Below, piece after piece: positions 1 to 11,266 of a stretch of DNA of 64,000 nt; the stretch's first letter is position 1, and every line of letters begins with the position of its first letter. Source of the DNA: Rosa chinensis (Eukaryota > Streptophyta > Magnoliopsida > Rosales > Rosaceae). The notes beneath the pieces were generated by a model that saw only the letters and a program-made list of their open reading frames with translations, had not been told where the DNA came from and did no database searches. Where the stretch lies: positions 47,560,897 to 47,624,896 of the forward strand of contig NC_037088.1 in the NCBI RefSeq assembly GCF_002994745.2, written 5' to 3'. A program made the position numbers and the translations under genes.

Positions 1-23
1 TGCTTCAGCTAACGAAATAGTCA

Positions 24-488
24 ATGGCAGGACATTTCTCTGAGGCTTATCTTGCATGGCTCTTAGATGAGGACAACAAAATATGTGGTGAGTGCCTATC
101 ATTGTTCACCAATTATCTGGAGCTTAATAACCATGTTTCGGAGCAGCACATCAGGTACTTTCATTTGTTACTTTGGAAACCTAAGTCCTGATTTAGATGG
201 AATATGTCACATTCATAAACAGAGGCTTATACATGTACAACTGTACTCCTTAGGAGCAATGTTGCTAAGCAGGCTGCTGCTGCTAAATTGATCAAAAAGT
301 TAATTTAGTGCCCATTGTGTAAAGAGGAAAAGAAGTGTTCCAAGAAGTTCAGCAAGTAAGAAGAACTCACGTTACACTTTAATGATGTTCATCGTTTCAG
401 TGCTTATGGCCATTGCAATAGATGTAGCCAGCCCTTTCGCTCCAAGGCAGAGCTGGATTTGCATATGCAATTATTAGCTGGCTGCTAG
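24..488 (+). pseudogene. C2H2 zinc-finger protein remnant, left copy
   Basis: Reading from the ATG at 24, the first exon encodes a finger with the pattern C-x2-C-x12-H-x4-H. A probable intron runs from 155 (gt) to 253 (ag). The second exon then encodes further Cys/His clusters, including a C-x2-C-x12-H half ending near 470. The frame is broken by TAG at 306-308 and TAA at 357-359. The equivalent positions in the copy at 58242 are sense codons, although that copy has its own breaks. C2H2 proteins usually bind nucleic acid, but no specific family is recognised. The short length (about 120 codons) suggests a fragment. Confidence 0.5.
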
Positions 489-639
489 CCCAGCTTGGTC
501 TAAAACTGTATTAAGAGAGAGCATATCGCATCTTCGTTCTAGTAATGTATAAGAGTATATTAAAGAATTATTACATCTTCATTGCTTTCTAAACAGTTAG
601 TTGTTTTCTAAACATTTTTTTTTTTTTTTTTGTGAAACG

Positions 640-935
640 ATCTAAACAAGTTTTTAAGTACTCTTATATGGTCACTCCAAAACGACGTCGTTCCAAAGTT
701 GAGTATCCTACTTTTTATGTTTGGAGTTTAGGGCCCAACTAATTTACTAACTTTTTACTAATTTGTAATAATTCTTTAATATTTGAAAGTCTCATAACAA
801 TTAGTTCAGTAATTTATTTCCTTTCAATAAAAAGTTAGTGAATTAATTGGGCCTCTCAACTCCAAACAAAAAAGTAGGATACTGAACTTTGGAATCACCA
901 CGTTTTGGAGTGACCATATGAATGCTTGACCGTTT
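640..935. mobile_element. Fold-back MITE, left copy
   Basis: The arm at about 660-760 (beginning near the sequence tggtcactccaaaac) is the reverse complement of the arm at about 835-920. Only about 75 bases lie between them, so the single strand could fold into one long hairpin. The same element sits at 58850-59180, so it predates the block duplication. No target-site duplication was resolved and no superfamily is assigned. Confidence 0.65.
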
Positions 936-1130
936 GTCACTCACGGTTTGAGAGGGACTCTCCTTCTTATTTTGGATCTCTATCCTTGTTGTGTTGCATC
1001 CATGTAATTGAATATCTTTTGGCATGTATTTGGTATATTGATCAACTTCTGTATTCTCAATCTCATTAATTCTTGGAGTTGATGGTTTATTCTGAAATTG
1101 ATCAAATTGTTCTTGATTGCTGCATGTATT

Positions 1131-1586
1131 TTTTTGTTTTTGTTTTTTGAATAGCCGGGTTTGGAATCCAGTCAAGTTGGGAGGCTCATCTCCACGCCCA
1201 TATTATTGTTAATTATACATAAGAGAGGAGGGGGAGGGGGGTAATACCTGAACCCCGAGCAATTACCTAAGCATTACAGAAATCTTCATACAGCACATCC
1301 TGTAAGAATGCAGGAGGCTCCTCTAAACAGAGATCAATATAGTGACCTAAGCTAGTAAAGTGTGCCAATCTATTAGCCACATTATTTGCTTCACGATAAA
1401 TGTGTCAAATTTCAAAGTAATCAAAAGCTTGCATATAATCTTTACAGTTATCAAGAATTCGACTAACCTCAGAAATATTGTCCCCTGAACGGTTTAGAGC
1501 AGCATCTAACAAGGATGAATCACTCTCCACCTCCATCACTTTCCAGCCTTGGTGAATGGCCAAGAGTAATCCATCCTTGCAAGAAT
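1131..1586 (-). mobile_element. 5'-truncated LINE tail with RNase H remnant
   Basis: On the minus strand this reads the end of a non-LTR retrotransposon. A plant-type RNase H region (1608 down to about 1275) has an acidic VESDS segment and a later HIYREANNVANRLAH segment. A TGA near 1402 interrupts the frame. A 3' UTR follows, ending in an A-rich tail (T-rich on the plus strand at 1131-1155). The right duplicate lacks this stretch: it joins gcatgtattt directly to gggtgat. The insert is flanked by imperfect 11-bp repeats, tgcatgtattt and tgcaagaattt. It therefore arrived after the block was duplicated. Confidence 0.65.
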
Positions 1587-2617
1587 TTGGGTGATATAAG
1601 TAGGTCAATTTTGTTCTTCCAGTCTGAATTCTTTCAAGAATGCCTCATATCTCTCTTTGGAGACTTTGCCCCAATTGTTTGTTCAAGAACCCTAAATCTG
1701 TGATGAGATTGTTCTTGCAACCATGAGTTCGGACCAAACCCAAATTCGATGCATCTTCAGGAACAAGGCCTCCCCAGAACCACCTCGATCAACGTAAATC
1801 TTGCCCTCTGGCCTTACGCTTGGGCTCTGAAGTCTGTAGAGACAATGGAAGCAGAGGTATAAAGGCAACTCAACCATAGTTATTACAACGGCAGAAGCAG
1901 ATTTAGTCCCTGATGGATAAAGAAAGGACCTGGTAATTCCACCATTATTTAATCAAAGGGAAATGTCAAAGTGCATTGTTTATATCAGCCGGTGATCTGA
2001 ATAAAGATAACCCTAAAAATTCAAGCATATTTCCAAAATGATTTTGAGCTGAAGTTGGCAGATCTAAAGTATCATTCACTAAACTAAAACTGTCACCGTG
2101 ATTTCAAAAGCAACAAGAAAAACCAAATGACTAGTGAATTGGCCAAGAGGATCCGCCTGTCTCCAATCACAATCACAATAGTTATAGCTGTCTAAACAAT
2201 TGAACTCCATGGCTGATAAAAAAAAAAAATAGGGCAATTTTTAGAGGCCCTCTCATGACGAGCAATATATACCTGGAGCTCCCAAAGGATTTCATGTAAC
2301 AGAAGATGACATACCAAACAAATCAGAATTTTACGACATTCTCACTGGGTGATTCCCTTTGATATATGAGAGGGGTACTAAGAACTAACAACTACATTTA
2401 ATGAAAACTTTCACCCAATGCAAATGTGCAATTGATCAAATCATCAGCTCAAGTCCCATTATACTAATATAGCGGGTAGGCTACAGAAATTTCTTCTAGC
2501 ATAAACAGCCAATGTCTAAATTCCATTCAGGAAACATCATCATAGCAGCGAGAACATTTTTACTCATTGTTAATGTATTTGAACTGTGTAGGATTATGCA
2601 GTTGTCAGCTTTGCTGC
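1587..2617. other. Non-coding duplicated spacer
   Basis: No supportable gene. This stretch aligns with 59580-60620 of the right copy with small indels and probably contains 3' flanking sequence of the minus-strand gene whose last exon follows. Confidence 0.5.
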
Positions 2618-2890
2618 TTATGCTCGAAATGACTTCTTTGTCATACCATAATAGACTGGTTCCGTGGTGGAAAAGGTGATGAAGTTCCAACCAAAAGCTG
2701 ACCCTCCAACAACATAAGTCCCTTTATTTTGTTCATCTTCAGCCTGCTGCTTCTGACCAAATATACCTGAAGGAAGGTTATGTTCTGATGGCGCACCAGA
2801 TGAAAGCTGCCCTTCTGGCACATTGTCACATCTCGGTGCGGAAAGTTCTTGTGCTGTCATCTGTTTGTATAGTTCCATCAGAAGCTTCAC
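2618..2890 (-). pseudogene. Last exon of conserved small gene, partial duplicate
   Basis: This is homologous to exon 3 (60921-60625) of the gene in the right block. It shares the segment VGGSAFGWNFITFSTTEP and the same splice acceptor (GCAGAG before the exon). Exons 1 and 2 are absent: the DNA beyond 2990 is intron, then an insert, then RLP flank. A TAA replaces the CAA of the right copy, so the reading frame ends seven codons early. It is a duplication fragment and is probably not expressed as a protein. Confidence 0.7.
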
Positions 2891-3099
2891 CTCTGCATAT
2901 ATGCCATATAGTCATAAGCACATCTCATGAACCCATAAACATTAAACCTGACCGTCATATAAAAGGTAACAAACAATATCTCATGCAAGTAACTCCATCA
3001 TAAAACCCTGGACTCTAGTGTGTCCAAAAGGATCCAAAACCGGAGCACAAGCATACACGGAGCTCAATAATCTAACAATATGTAAATTTGAGAAGATGT

Positions 3100-3926
3100 G
3101 TAATTATATTGGGCTATTACCATTCAATGCATGATTTCCCATTGTCACAAGGAAACTGGTGGTTCAAGGAAACAAAGAGGAAGATCACAGAATCGGATCA
3201 TGAAGAGAAGATCAAGCAGAATTAATTCACTGATCTTGAGTTTAATATGGTATTCATTCCATATCATTTTGCATGATTTTAAATTGATATGCATATAGGT
3301 TAGATTGATTCAATATTCTCATCTGCATTAAAGAGTTTTTCAACATGCATATCAATTTGAGATATTGACTAATCTTGGTTAGGAAAGATTCGAATTGCAT
3401 ATTCAAAATAGTTTTAAACCTTTCCATATTTATCTTAATTGATAATTAAGAAAAGATTTGATTGAGGGGGAGTGGTTCTTCCCTATAAAAGGTTTCGAAA
3501 CTGAAGTTGGTCATGTGAGTTTTTGATGCATAAAATTGTTCTCGTTTGAACTACGCTTTTTGTTCAAATTAGTTTTGGAAAACTCTCACTATTTGTTTCA
3601 TGTATTCTCTTACATAATCTGTCATGCTCATAAGTCATTCTCAAGATCAGTGATACGATTAAGTGCAAGGAAGGATTGAAGATAGATTGTCTAGAAAGTT
3701 GTGTAGATCTAGTTGGGAGTTAGAACAATTATAAATCAAGTTAGCATTTGTTGCTAAGTGAAAGTGTTTGTTATGAACAACACTACTTGTATATTGTAAA
3801 CTCCGTTGATTAATATTGGATTGATTTTTTTGTGTTGGCTACGTTAAAAGCCACGCAGTGAAGTTTCCTCAGAGGAGAGGTTTACACTGCGTCAGCAAAA
3901 GATTGTGTTCTATTGTAATTATATTG
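3100..3926. mobile_element. Unclassified insertion in left block
   Basis: The right block runs straight from the aagatg segment (about 61125) to the tagctatag segment (about 61150). The left block has about 850 extra bases there. The extra DNA is bounded by identical 12-mers, gtaattatattg, at 3100-3111 and 3915-3926. It contains a TATA-like box (ccctataaaagg, about 3481) and a gggggag tract just before it, so an LTR-like piece is possible. About 30 further unmatched bases follow the right repeat, so the boundaries are uncertain. Confidence 0.4.
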
Positions 3927-4270
3927 AACTATTGTTCCATATGGTGTTTTCAAGATCTCACTAGCTATAGTACGTCAACTTATGCGAAATCAAGGCTGAG
4001 GTACCAAATCTGATACTTCGCAGTTTCGCTCTCAACATATATAGATGTTAACAAGGTCCCAAACAAGTGAAGTCAAAGCTTCACACTGATGTTTGATATA
4101 TGTTGTACGCTAGTTTGTATTTGAATTCCTTTATTTGATTTGATCCCTTGTACATCAAATGATTCTGCTATACAATTACTTTGAAAAACAATGAAAAAAA
4201 AAATTGTAGACAGTTGGAGGAAAAGATGTAGTTCAGAAGCATGTGATTTATATACAGTAAAATTCCCTTA

Positions 4271-6211
4271 GGGCCTGTTTGGATATATGGATTTAACAGT
4301 GTGGATTTGGATTTGGAACTCCCAAATCCAAATCTGTCTGTTTGGTTTTTTTTTTTTTTTGAATAAAGGACTGGTGCGGCTGCCCTTAAGCCTTGATTAA
4401 TGAAACTGTCGAATACAAGGGGGGGACATTGAGCCTAAACCCCTGATTACAGTAAGCATCTAGAGAATTTTCTGAAATAATATCAGAAATCTCTACAGAA
4501 GGCTTGTATTCTAGAAAGCACCAACTAGCAAAGAGTGCCCAAATAGCTACTCCATTTGCTTTAATATAGCAGTGACATAGCGGAAAGATACCTCGATATG
4601 TACCCCGTGTACAACATAGCATAAATACCCGCTTTAGCACAGCTTTCCTCCTATATTGCCGCCGAAAAGTAAATCCGACGACACTTAGTCTCACCCTGCC
4701 ACTAGGCGGTAGCACCCATTTGACAAAGCAAATAAGTTGCTGCCGACCTAGAGCAGACAAGGCACACTGAGTGCGCATACCCGGACCAAGCCCACGTCGC
4801 CCTACCAAATAGTAGTAGGGACTTATTTCTGGCATAACGCCACGTTTTACTAAACATAAAAAATAAGAAAACAAAACAGTAAAATAAAGACAATATGGGC
4901 CTAGAGCCAAGGCCCAGACCCAAAAGTCACCCAGCCCAATTCGGAGTGGAAGATGGCCGCGTCCACCATGCCGCCAGCCCGCCTGCAACACCCTACCCGT
5001 TCCACCTGCAGCATCATCATCGTCTCTGTGCCGGCTGATCGCAGTGCAACCCACAAATCCGCCATGAATCTCTACATGCCGGCTCACCAATCCCATCCCC
5101 ATCCTTAGATCTGATCTCAGTAACCCAAACCCGATTGGAGACTTCCGATCAGATCTGAGCACCACCGATCCCCACCTCGCAGCCAAACGTACGTCACCGC
5201 CAGGCGGCCACCCATCTCGCAGCGACGCCACCAGTCCCTCCTGCCTGCAATCGAACCACCACCGCCACTCCCCGACAGAGCTTCCAAGCGTTCTGGCCAG
5301 CGAAACCACCCCCACACCTCCATTACTACGATCGGGCTTACTCCATAGCAAACTACCAATGGGAAAAAGGCCCCCTCTAGCCCGTCCGACGACGACGCCA
5401 CGAGGGCGTGCCGTCGGACCGGGCATAAACTTTGACGGGAAGACAACTGTCGCCTAGGGTTTTTTATCAACTCCCTTTTCATATCTCTGCTGCTGTTTTT
5501 CACCTTTGCTTTGTATTATGTCTGTTTGGCTTTTCATTTTGAGGTGAATTTGGATTTGAAATCATCTCCTCAAAATCCACACGGTCATTTCCTTAAGAAT
5601 TTCAAATAACTATAGGAAGAGGTAGGAATTTGAAATCACCACTCTCTCTCTCTCTCTTAAAAAAAAACACGTGCTAAGGCAGCTAAGCCCCTCCCACTCT
5701 CTTCTCTCCTACTATCAACTTTGTCTCTCCTCTCCTCTCACGACTACAAACGCCCCCATCTCACTGTAAAACGAGCAGCCTATGTCGTTGAGGCCCGACC
5801 CGGATTTGAGGGAAGACCCGATCGAGAAAGGAGGAGGAGAGTATGGATCTGAGGAGTCCGAAACAGAGTATGAATCGGGTTATGGGAGAAAACCCGAGTA
5901 CGAAGCGCCGGTATCGGAGTTTGGATCCGGCTATTGTTAGAAACCCGAGTGCGAAGCGCCAATCGGGCGGGGCGATGGTGCTGGCGATGTTGATCTCCTT
6001 CATCTTCTAGCGATGGTATTCTTTTTCTCCGAGGTGGCCAGATGATGCTTAAGGCCTTAGTTTCCTGATATTTTTTTGCAAATCTTCACTTTCAAATCTT
6101 TTTTAATCCAAACACTAGAATTTTAAATACATAGATTTTAATTCTGCAGATTTTAAATACATCAAATTTGAAATTCAAATCCAAATCCAAATCCTGTTCC
6201 CAAACGGGGCC
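4271..6211. mobile_element. PIF/Harbinger-type non-autonomous element
   Basis: The terminal inverted repeats begin GGGCCTGTTTGG on the left. The right end reads AGGCCCCGTTTGG on the reverse strand. Both arms continue into GGATTTGGATTTGG tracts. A TTA target-site duplication lies at 4268-4270 and 6212-6214, the usual PIF/Harbinger signature. No transposase is encoded. The left arm was later split by a retroposon (4346-5518), leaving about 770 bases of element. The interior has a CT run (5641-5657) and GC-rich sequence near 5780-5960. Confidence 0.75.
4346..5518 (-). mobile_element. GC-rich retroposon without RT (copy 1)
   Basis: On the minus strand it starts with a segment holding aaaaccctag, passes through GC-rich sequence, and ends in TTTATTC followed by a poly(A) run (poly(T) at 4346-4360). 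It is flanked by an 11-bp duplication, tgtctgtttgg, at 4335-4345 and 5519-5529. It has an open frame of 346 codons (5426-4386), but the composition and lack of motifs argue against a real protein. The copy at 62686-63729 shares the ends, internal words such as aataagtccct, and the order of GC-rich and AT-richer parts. No reverse transcriptase or endonuclease is visible. It is probably an internally deleted or parasitic relative of a LINE. Confidence 0.7.
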
Positions 6212-6214
6212 TTA

Positions 6215-7014
6215 TATTCTTTGTGATGAAAAACAGTTGGATGTAAGAAAAGAGCTCTGTATGATGGTCTATCGTTAATTAAAAGGTTTTTTGTAGTTAT
6301 TGATATTGTCATTTCAATTATATACTGCAGAAATATTGTAGAAATAACTAGCCAAAATTTTGTCCCTAAAAAGAAGAGCTCGAGTGTTAAAGTCCCTAAC
6401 TAATAGGTTTTTTGTAGTTATTTATATTGTTATTATATGCAGCAGAGATGTCTAAAATAGAACTAGCTAGAATAGTTATATGCAAGGCAGACAGTTGACT
6501 AGAGAAGTTCTCCAACAGGTTCTTACAATAACAGTACAAATCAATTAGTTAAAGAAAATTTCTGGTATACTTTACCTTAGACCTCAATGGTACAAGAGGA
6601 GAGGTATAATCTATTATTGAAAACTTGGAGAATACAATGAGGAGACGGTAAACTGAATTCCTCAAGTGAAATATAGTACAAAGATAAAGCATCAGTAAAA
6701 CAACACAAACAACATGGCCAAAAGAGGAAAAAAAAAAATTAAGGAAACACCATTAACCAAGACACTAGTACTTCCATCAACACTCCCTTACTGCTTGGAC
6801 ACTTGTACAATTGTCCATCGTACTTGTCTCAGAAGATGCTGACGCTGTATAAAAAGAATTAGAGAAACACTAGTTAGTAAGAACTAATTGACAATCATAT
6901 TGTCATTTTACATGAACAAATACATGAAGACCGAGAGAGATTACCGTTTATGCTTATGTATGAAGCACATCATTTAATTGCCGTCTGATCAAAGCTACCT
7001 TCACGTAAAGCCAA
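6215..7014. other. RLP 3' flank
   Basis: Non-coding. It shares words such as tagaactagctagaatag and gaaaatttctgg with 8600-8817, 10345-10490, 24660-24800 and 28860-28990, which lie downstream of the other RLP units. No gene is seen. Confidence 0.6.
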
Positions 7015-8599
7015 TCATTTTGAAGCATTCAAGAAGTTGTAGCATGCATATCTCCATGACCTCTTGAATATCAAACTCCCAGAGACTCCCCAAAATCCAA
7101 CAGCAAATCCAACTCCTAGACTTATGTAAAAACCCTGTGTGATGAGCTCATCCGGATCTTCTCCATTGCTCGAGACATTTGGCTGACCGTTTCCTTCCGG
7201 ATCACAAATCTTTTGGAGTGGAAATCCACACAATTTAAGATTTCCAGCAAAAGATCGAGTGGAGTTGAGTACCAGTTGGAATTTCACCAGATAAGTTGTT
7301 GTATGACAAGTCCAAGTAAGCAAGTCAATCGATCCGAGCAAGGCTTGTCGGAATCTCCCCACTTATCAGGTTTCTAGACAAATCAAGAGAATCTAATAAC
7401 AGCAACTTTCCAATCTGTGAAGGAATATGTCCTGTTAGATGGTTTCTTGAAAGGTTCAAAGAAACCAAACCAACAAGATGAGTGATCTCACTTGGAATTT
7501 CCCCAGTTATTTTGTTGCGTGAGAGATCAATTCTCTTGACAAGTCCCAAAGTACTTTTGTATGCTGACATTCTTCCTTTCCACATGAAGGTTGCATCGTC
7601 CTTATAATAATCAGATGACATCGCAGGTGGTTCCGCGTCAGGTGCTTGTGCATAAAAAGAATGTCTGATGGTTAGACTTGAATTTCCTCCTTGACTTAAA
7701 GAAGTCAAATTATTGAGGCATTTAGGTATGGTTCCAGAGATTTTATTCACGGAGAAATCCAAAATCTGAATATGCGTTAAATGACATAATTGTGAAGGCA
7801 AGCTCCCTCTAAACTGATTAGATTGAAGCATTAGTATAACCAAATTTGGAAAACTAACCCCTAACCATTCAGGGACTGATCCTGAAAGCTTATTGTCTCC
7901 TAGATCAATCACTTTTAAGCTCTCACAATTCTTCAAGGATGAAGGCAATTCTCCCACAAGTTTGTTGCTTCTTAATTTCAATGTTTCCATTCGAAATAAA
8001 GTGCCTATAGTGGTCGGGATTTTCCCGGAAAAAGCATTGCTACTCAAATCGAGTAGTTTTAGAGACACCAAATGTCTCCAACAATCTGGAATTTCTCCTG
8101 AAACATGATTGCCTGAGAGATCAAGAAACTTTAGACTTTGAAGCTCTGAAGTGACACACAAGGAAGTCATGTCTGAAAACTTATTATTGGAGAGATCCAA
8201 ATATGTCGCAGCTAATAAACTTGACGGTATTGGACCTTCGAATTGGTTCAAACCGAAATGAATTTCAGTGTATGATGCAACCTTCAATGTTGAACTCTCA
8301 AATGTTCTTCTAAGTTGATTATGAGAGAGATCCATTTTCTCAATGTTACCAAAGTTTCTCCAGAACCAACTTGGAAGGACATCTGAAATTCCAGCATAAG
8401 AAATATCAAGTTTGTAAAGCCTTTTTTGAGTTCGAAGCCAGTTTGGGAAATACTGCCCGACCTTGCATGATTTCAAACTTATAGAATCCAATTGAAAAGG
8501 AGGAACCCAATCAGAATTGACGTTGAAAACTAATGGGTTATCTGATAAATCCAAACCAATTAATGTGGACAGTTTTAGGAGACAATTGGAGGAAAACAT
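7015..8599 (-). pseudogene. RLP unit A, C-terminal fragment
   Basis: It encodes the C-terminal half of a Cf/EIX-type receptor-like protein, a class of cell-surface immune receptor. It has about a dozen LRRs with LxxLxLSxNxLSGxIP signatures, an island segment with MWKG, four last LRRs, an acidic linker and a transmembrane helix (GFYISLGVGFAVGFWG). There is no kinase, as expected for an RLP. The N-terminal half is missing: after 8599 the sequence is directly the 3' flank of the next unit. In the family frame a TGA near 7334 interrupts the penultimate LRR, a one-base frame change follows near 7240, and TGA at 7015-7017 removes the end of the cytoplasmic tail. The nearest relative is the large gene at 29592-34361. 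Confidence 0.85.
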
Positions 8600-8817
8600 T
8601 GAAAGACAAATTGAAAGACATTGAATTTAAAAGTTGTAGGAGACAATTGGAGGAAAACATGCATGTAGTTCAGAAGCATGTAATTTATGTACATATACAA
8701 TTCCTATTAATTCTTTCTGGTGAAAAACAGTTCGATTGAAGAGAGGAGCTTGCGTGTTGCAGTCCGTAATTAATAGGTCTTTTTATTGTTATTTAAACTA
8801 TATACTGCAGAGACGTC
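8600..8817. other. RLP unit B 3' flank, part 1
   Basis: Non-coding flank like 6215-6560, split by the LTR that follows and continuing at 10340. The motif gacaattggaggaaaaca occurs twice near 8581 and 8640. Confidence 0.55.
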
Positions 8818-10339
8818 TGTTTGGCTCCAAAACCAGTTGGCTTGCAAACTGTCTCTTTTGAGCGTGTGCGCATGCATGCCAGCACCGTGGGGTGCAGTCG
8901 TCGAGGGAGTCCCTTGACCTGACTTCTTCTTCAAGCGTTGTGGACGACGAGAGCACCAACCTCGCCACAAAGTTCTTCTCTATGCCTTCCGAGAAAGGAC
9001 TTCTTGCCTTACGGATAAGGACTTTGGGTGTGATCTCTTCACGTCACCGAATCGATACTCAACGTTGTAGGTTGAGCAGAGCAATCACTGGGAAGTTTGG
9101 AGAAAGCACGGGGTTTGCTAAAGCGTGGCTTTAGCTTCGCTAGGTTACAAGGGCGTTACCCTTGCTTCGCTGGTAGTATCGGTGGCAGTAGCACTAGCAG
9201 TCAGCTCCTGGGAAGACTAGGACTGGAAGTACGATCGTCGGGTTTGGTCTGGTGATGCTGACAGTCGGCTCTTAGAGATACTAGGACTGGCGCGCGGTCA
9301 CCGAGTTTCAACGAGGTTGAAGGTTTGCTCCGGGGAGGCTTTGTAATCGCTAGGATTGATTGATTTGAGAGAGGTCCTTTGATTCGTCCTTGAAACCTGG
9401 TATTTATACCTAGGGTTTCGACTGTTCCTTGTCATAGAAGGATTATTGATTGAAGTTTCCTATTCAACCTCCGCTACTTGACTCCAATAAGGACTCGTTT
9501 TCCTTATGGATCACGGAATGGGCGAAGCTGTAACCCAAACCCAAGCAGGCTTATTTTTGGGCCGCAGGTATCGGCCAGCTGTGCTAAATCCACTAAAGGA
9601 TTGTAATACCCGGCATTGAGCGGTGAATAAAGAATCTGTGAGCCCCGGATATCGAGAAGTGACATAGTTCGATTATTTACTTATCGATCTCAATATACAT
9701 TAAAGCACGTGAGAATATTTTCAGAACTTTTCACAAAGTGAAATCTCTAGTTTAAGAGTTGGATAATTAAGTACACGACACGACGAGTTCGTGGAAATTT
9801 TCAGCCAATTTTCCAAGTACCCGAGCTATTTACGGTGATTGTTCGAAGTTGTGGAATTTAAGAAATTAAATAAAGAAATGGAAACTTGGTGGAGTGATGT
9901 GAGCCGTTCACCGCTTGATCAGGACTGTCCATTGTTAAATGGACCTATCTACATATATGTGTGGATCAGATCAAGGGGGCTATGAGTTTGGTGTTGACAC
10001 ATAGCAAAATGGAGAGAGACCGAAAAGCTTCAGGGAGAAAAAAGAAAAGAGAGAGAAAACGAGAAACTTCGGGGGGGAACCGCCTCATCTCTCTTTGGAG
10101 GTCTATCTGGAAGTCTGGGGAGGAGAAAGAAAGAAACGGAGGGGAGAATGTTAGTCAAAAGAAGAAGAAAACCCATCCAGGGAGGTTCTTGATCGCTCCC
10201 AACTCCGTACCAGCTCTCCTTAGAGGATAGATGGAGAGAGAGAGAGAGAGAGAGAGAAGGTTTCGGGTATTACATAAAGAAAAAAAAAAGGGTCAGGATG
10301 TTACAAGGATCTTGCCAAAATTACTTTTGGGCTCAAACA
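8818..10339 (-). mobile_element. Solo LTR interrupted by a second solo LTR
   Basis: On the plus strand the element starts TGTTTGGCTCC and ends GGGCTCAAACA. It is flanked by a perfect 5-bp duplication, acgtc (8813-8817 and 10340-10344). The orientation is inferred as minus from a TATA box read on that strand (ggtataaatacc, about 9400). Without the nested element it is about 813 bp. No internal retrotransposon genes remain, as expected for a solo LTR left by recombination. It interrupts RLP flank that is continuous in other units. Confidence 0.8.
9602..10305 (+). mobile_element. Nested solo LTR (704 bp)
   Basis: It begins TGTAATACCCG and ends GATGTTACA, flanked by the perfect 5-bp duplication aggat (9597-9601 and 10306-10310). 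It inserted into the older LTR at 8818-10339. A GA microsatellite lies at about 10231-10256. Its 5' end resembles that of the large solo LTR at 25481, suggesting related but distinct Gypsy-type families; this is an inference. Confidence 0.8.
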
Positions 10340-10459
10340 ACGTCTAACATAGAACTAGCTAGAATAGTTATATGCAAGGCAAACAGTTGACTGGAGAGTT
10401 CTCCAACCAGTTTGATGTAGGACGAGATTTTTGCACAGTTCCTACAGTTCCAATAGAAA
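10340..10459. other. RLP unit B 3' flank, part 2
   Basis: This continues 8600-8817 after the LTR. It contains tagaactagctagaatag and gaaatcatttaataaaag, shared with 24660-24800. Confidence 0.5.
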
Positions 10460-11266
10460 TCATTTAATAAAAGAAAATTTCTGGTAATGAATGAATTGGA
10501 AGAATTTATGTGAGATAGAGTAGAAAGAATTGGAGGAGGTCCAGTTTCTTAGATTGGAGAGTTTGTTTATTGTTTCTAGCCAATCAGAAGTCTTAGATCG
10601 GCCCAAGTCAGGTCCAGGTATTTTAAAGAAGAAAGATGGGGGAGCCAATTGAGGTTTTCTACAGCCCGAATGAAGTGGTTATAGCCGAGATTGAGATACG
10701 TGCTGCAAGTAAGGTTTCCAAGCTGATGATGTGGAATTTCGCCACCTAAGACAGCATCAGAGAGTGATTTAGATATCTTAAAATGGTCAGATTACCATTG
10801 AGCTCTAGAATTTTGTTCCCGGTGCAGTCATTGGAGTTGAGATCTAGGTGTCTTAAATTGGACATAGAACGAATGAGCGCTGGAATTGGCTCCCATTGAA
10901 GTCATTGTGACTGAGGTCCAAATATTTCAGCTGCTGCACCTCAATGAGATTAAGACTACTTTTACCTTTAAAAAAACTCACCTTGTGAAGAGACTCCTCC
11001 AAGATGAAGTTGAATCACATGGTCGGTCAAGGGGTCACAGTACACTCCTTCCCATCTTTATTTTTGGCTTCGCTTCCCCATGAAGTGAGTCGCTTGTAGT
11101 TATCCACCAGGTCTTGTTCGATAGCTAGGAGTGCATCCCTCTCCCTCTCGTGATGGGTCGTCACGTTAACATGGTGGTGGTGGTGGTTGAGGGATAAGAA
11201 GCGTTGATATTGCATGGATGTTTCCAGCGCCTTCTGGTCTCCATCATAACATTTAAATAAAAACAA
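10460..11266 (-). pseudogene. RLP unit B, N-terminal fragment
   Basis: On the minus strand from 11266 it reads a degraded leader, the LRR N-cap signature ERDALLAIEQDL and SWGSEAKN, then four or five LRRs in shifting frames down to SDWLETINKLSNLRN. Just after this the coding similarity stops at a serine/asparagine-rich point and RLP 3' flank begins, so the rest of the gene is deleted. The fragment at 24815 ends at the same point, so both derive from one truncated ancestor. Several frame changes between 10650 and 11080 make it non-functional. Confidence 0.75.

Larger units (their letters stand above)
1..3990. repeat. Segmental duplication, left copy
   Basis: This stretch matches 58214-61180 in the same orientation over most of its length. 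It carries the same zinc-finger remnant, fold-back MITE, non-coding spacer and last exon of the conserved minus-strand gene. The left copy has extra DNA at about 1131-1586 (LINE tail) and 3100-3960 (unclassified insert). Similarity ends near 3985, just after a segment shared with 61150-61170, where the sequence changes to RLP 3'-flank like that at 28510. The window edge cuts the left end, so the full length is unknown. Confidence 0.85.

Noticed and set aside
4386..5426. 346-codon minus-strand frame as a gene
   Set aside because: It lies within a retroposon with poly(A) and target duplication, has GC-rich composition and no domain; the similar element copy does not keep the same protein.
9602..10274. 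A DNA transposon bounded by the inverted pair tgtaatacccg / cgggtattaca
   Set aside because: No target duplication fits that right end, while the LTR end at 10305 gives a perfect aggat pair.
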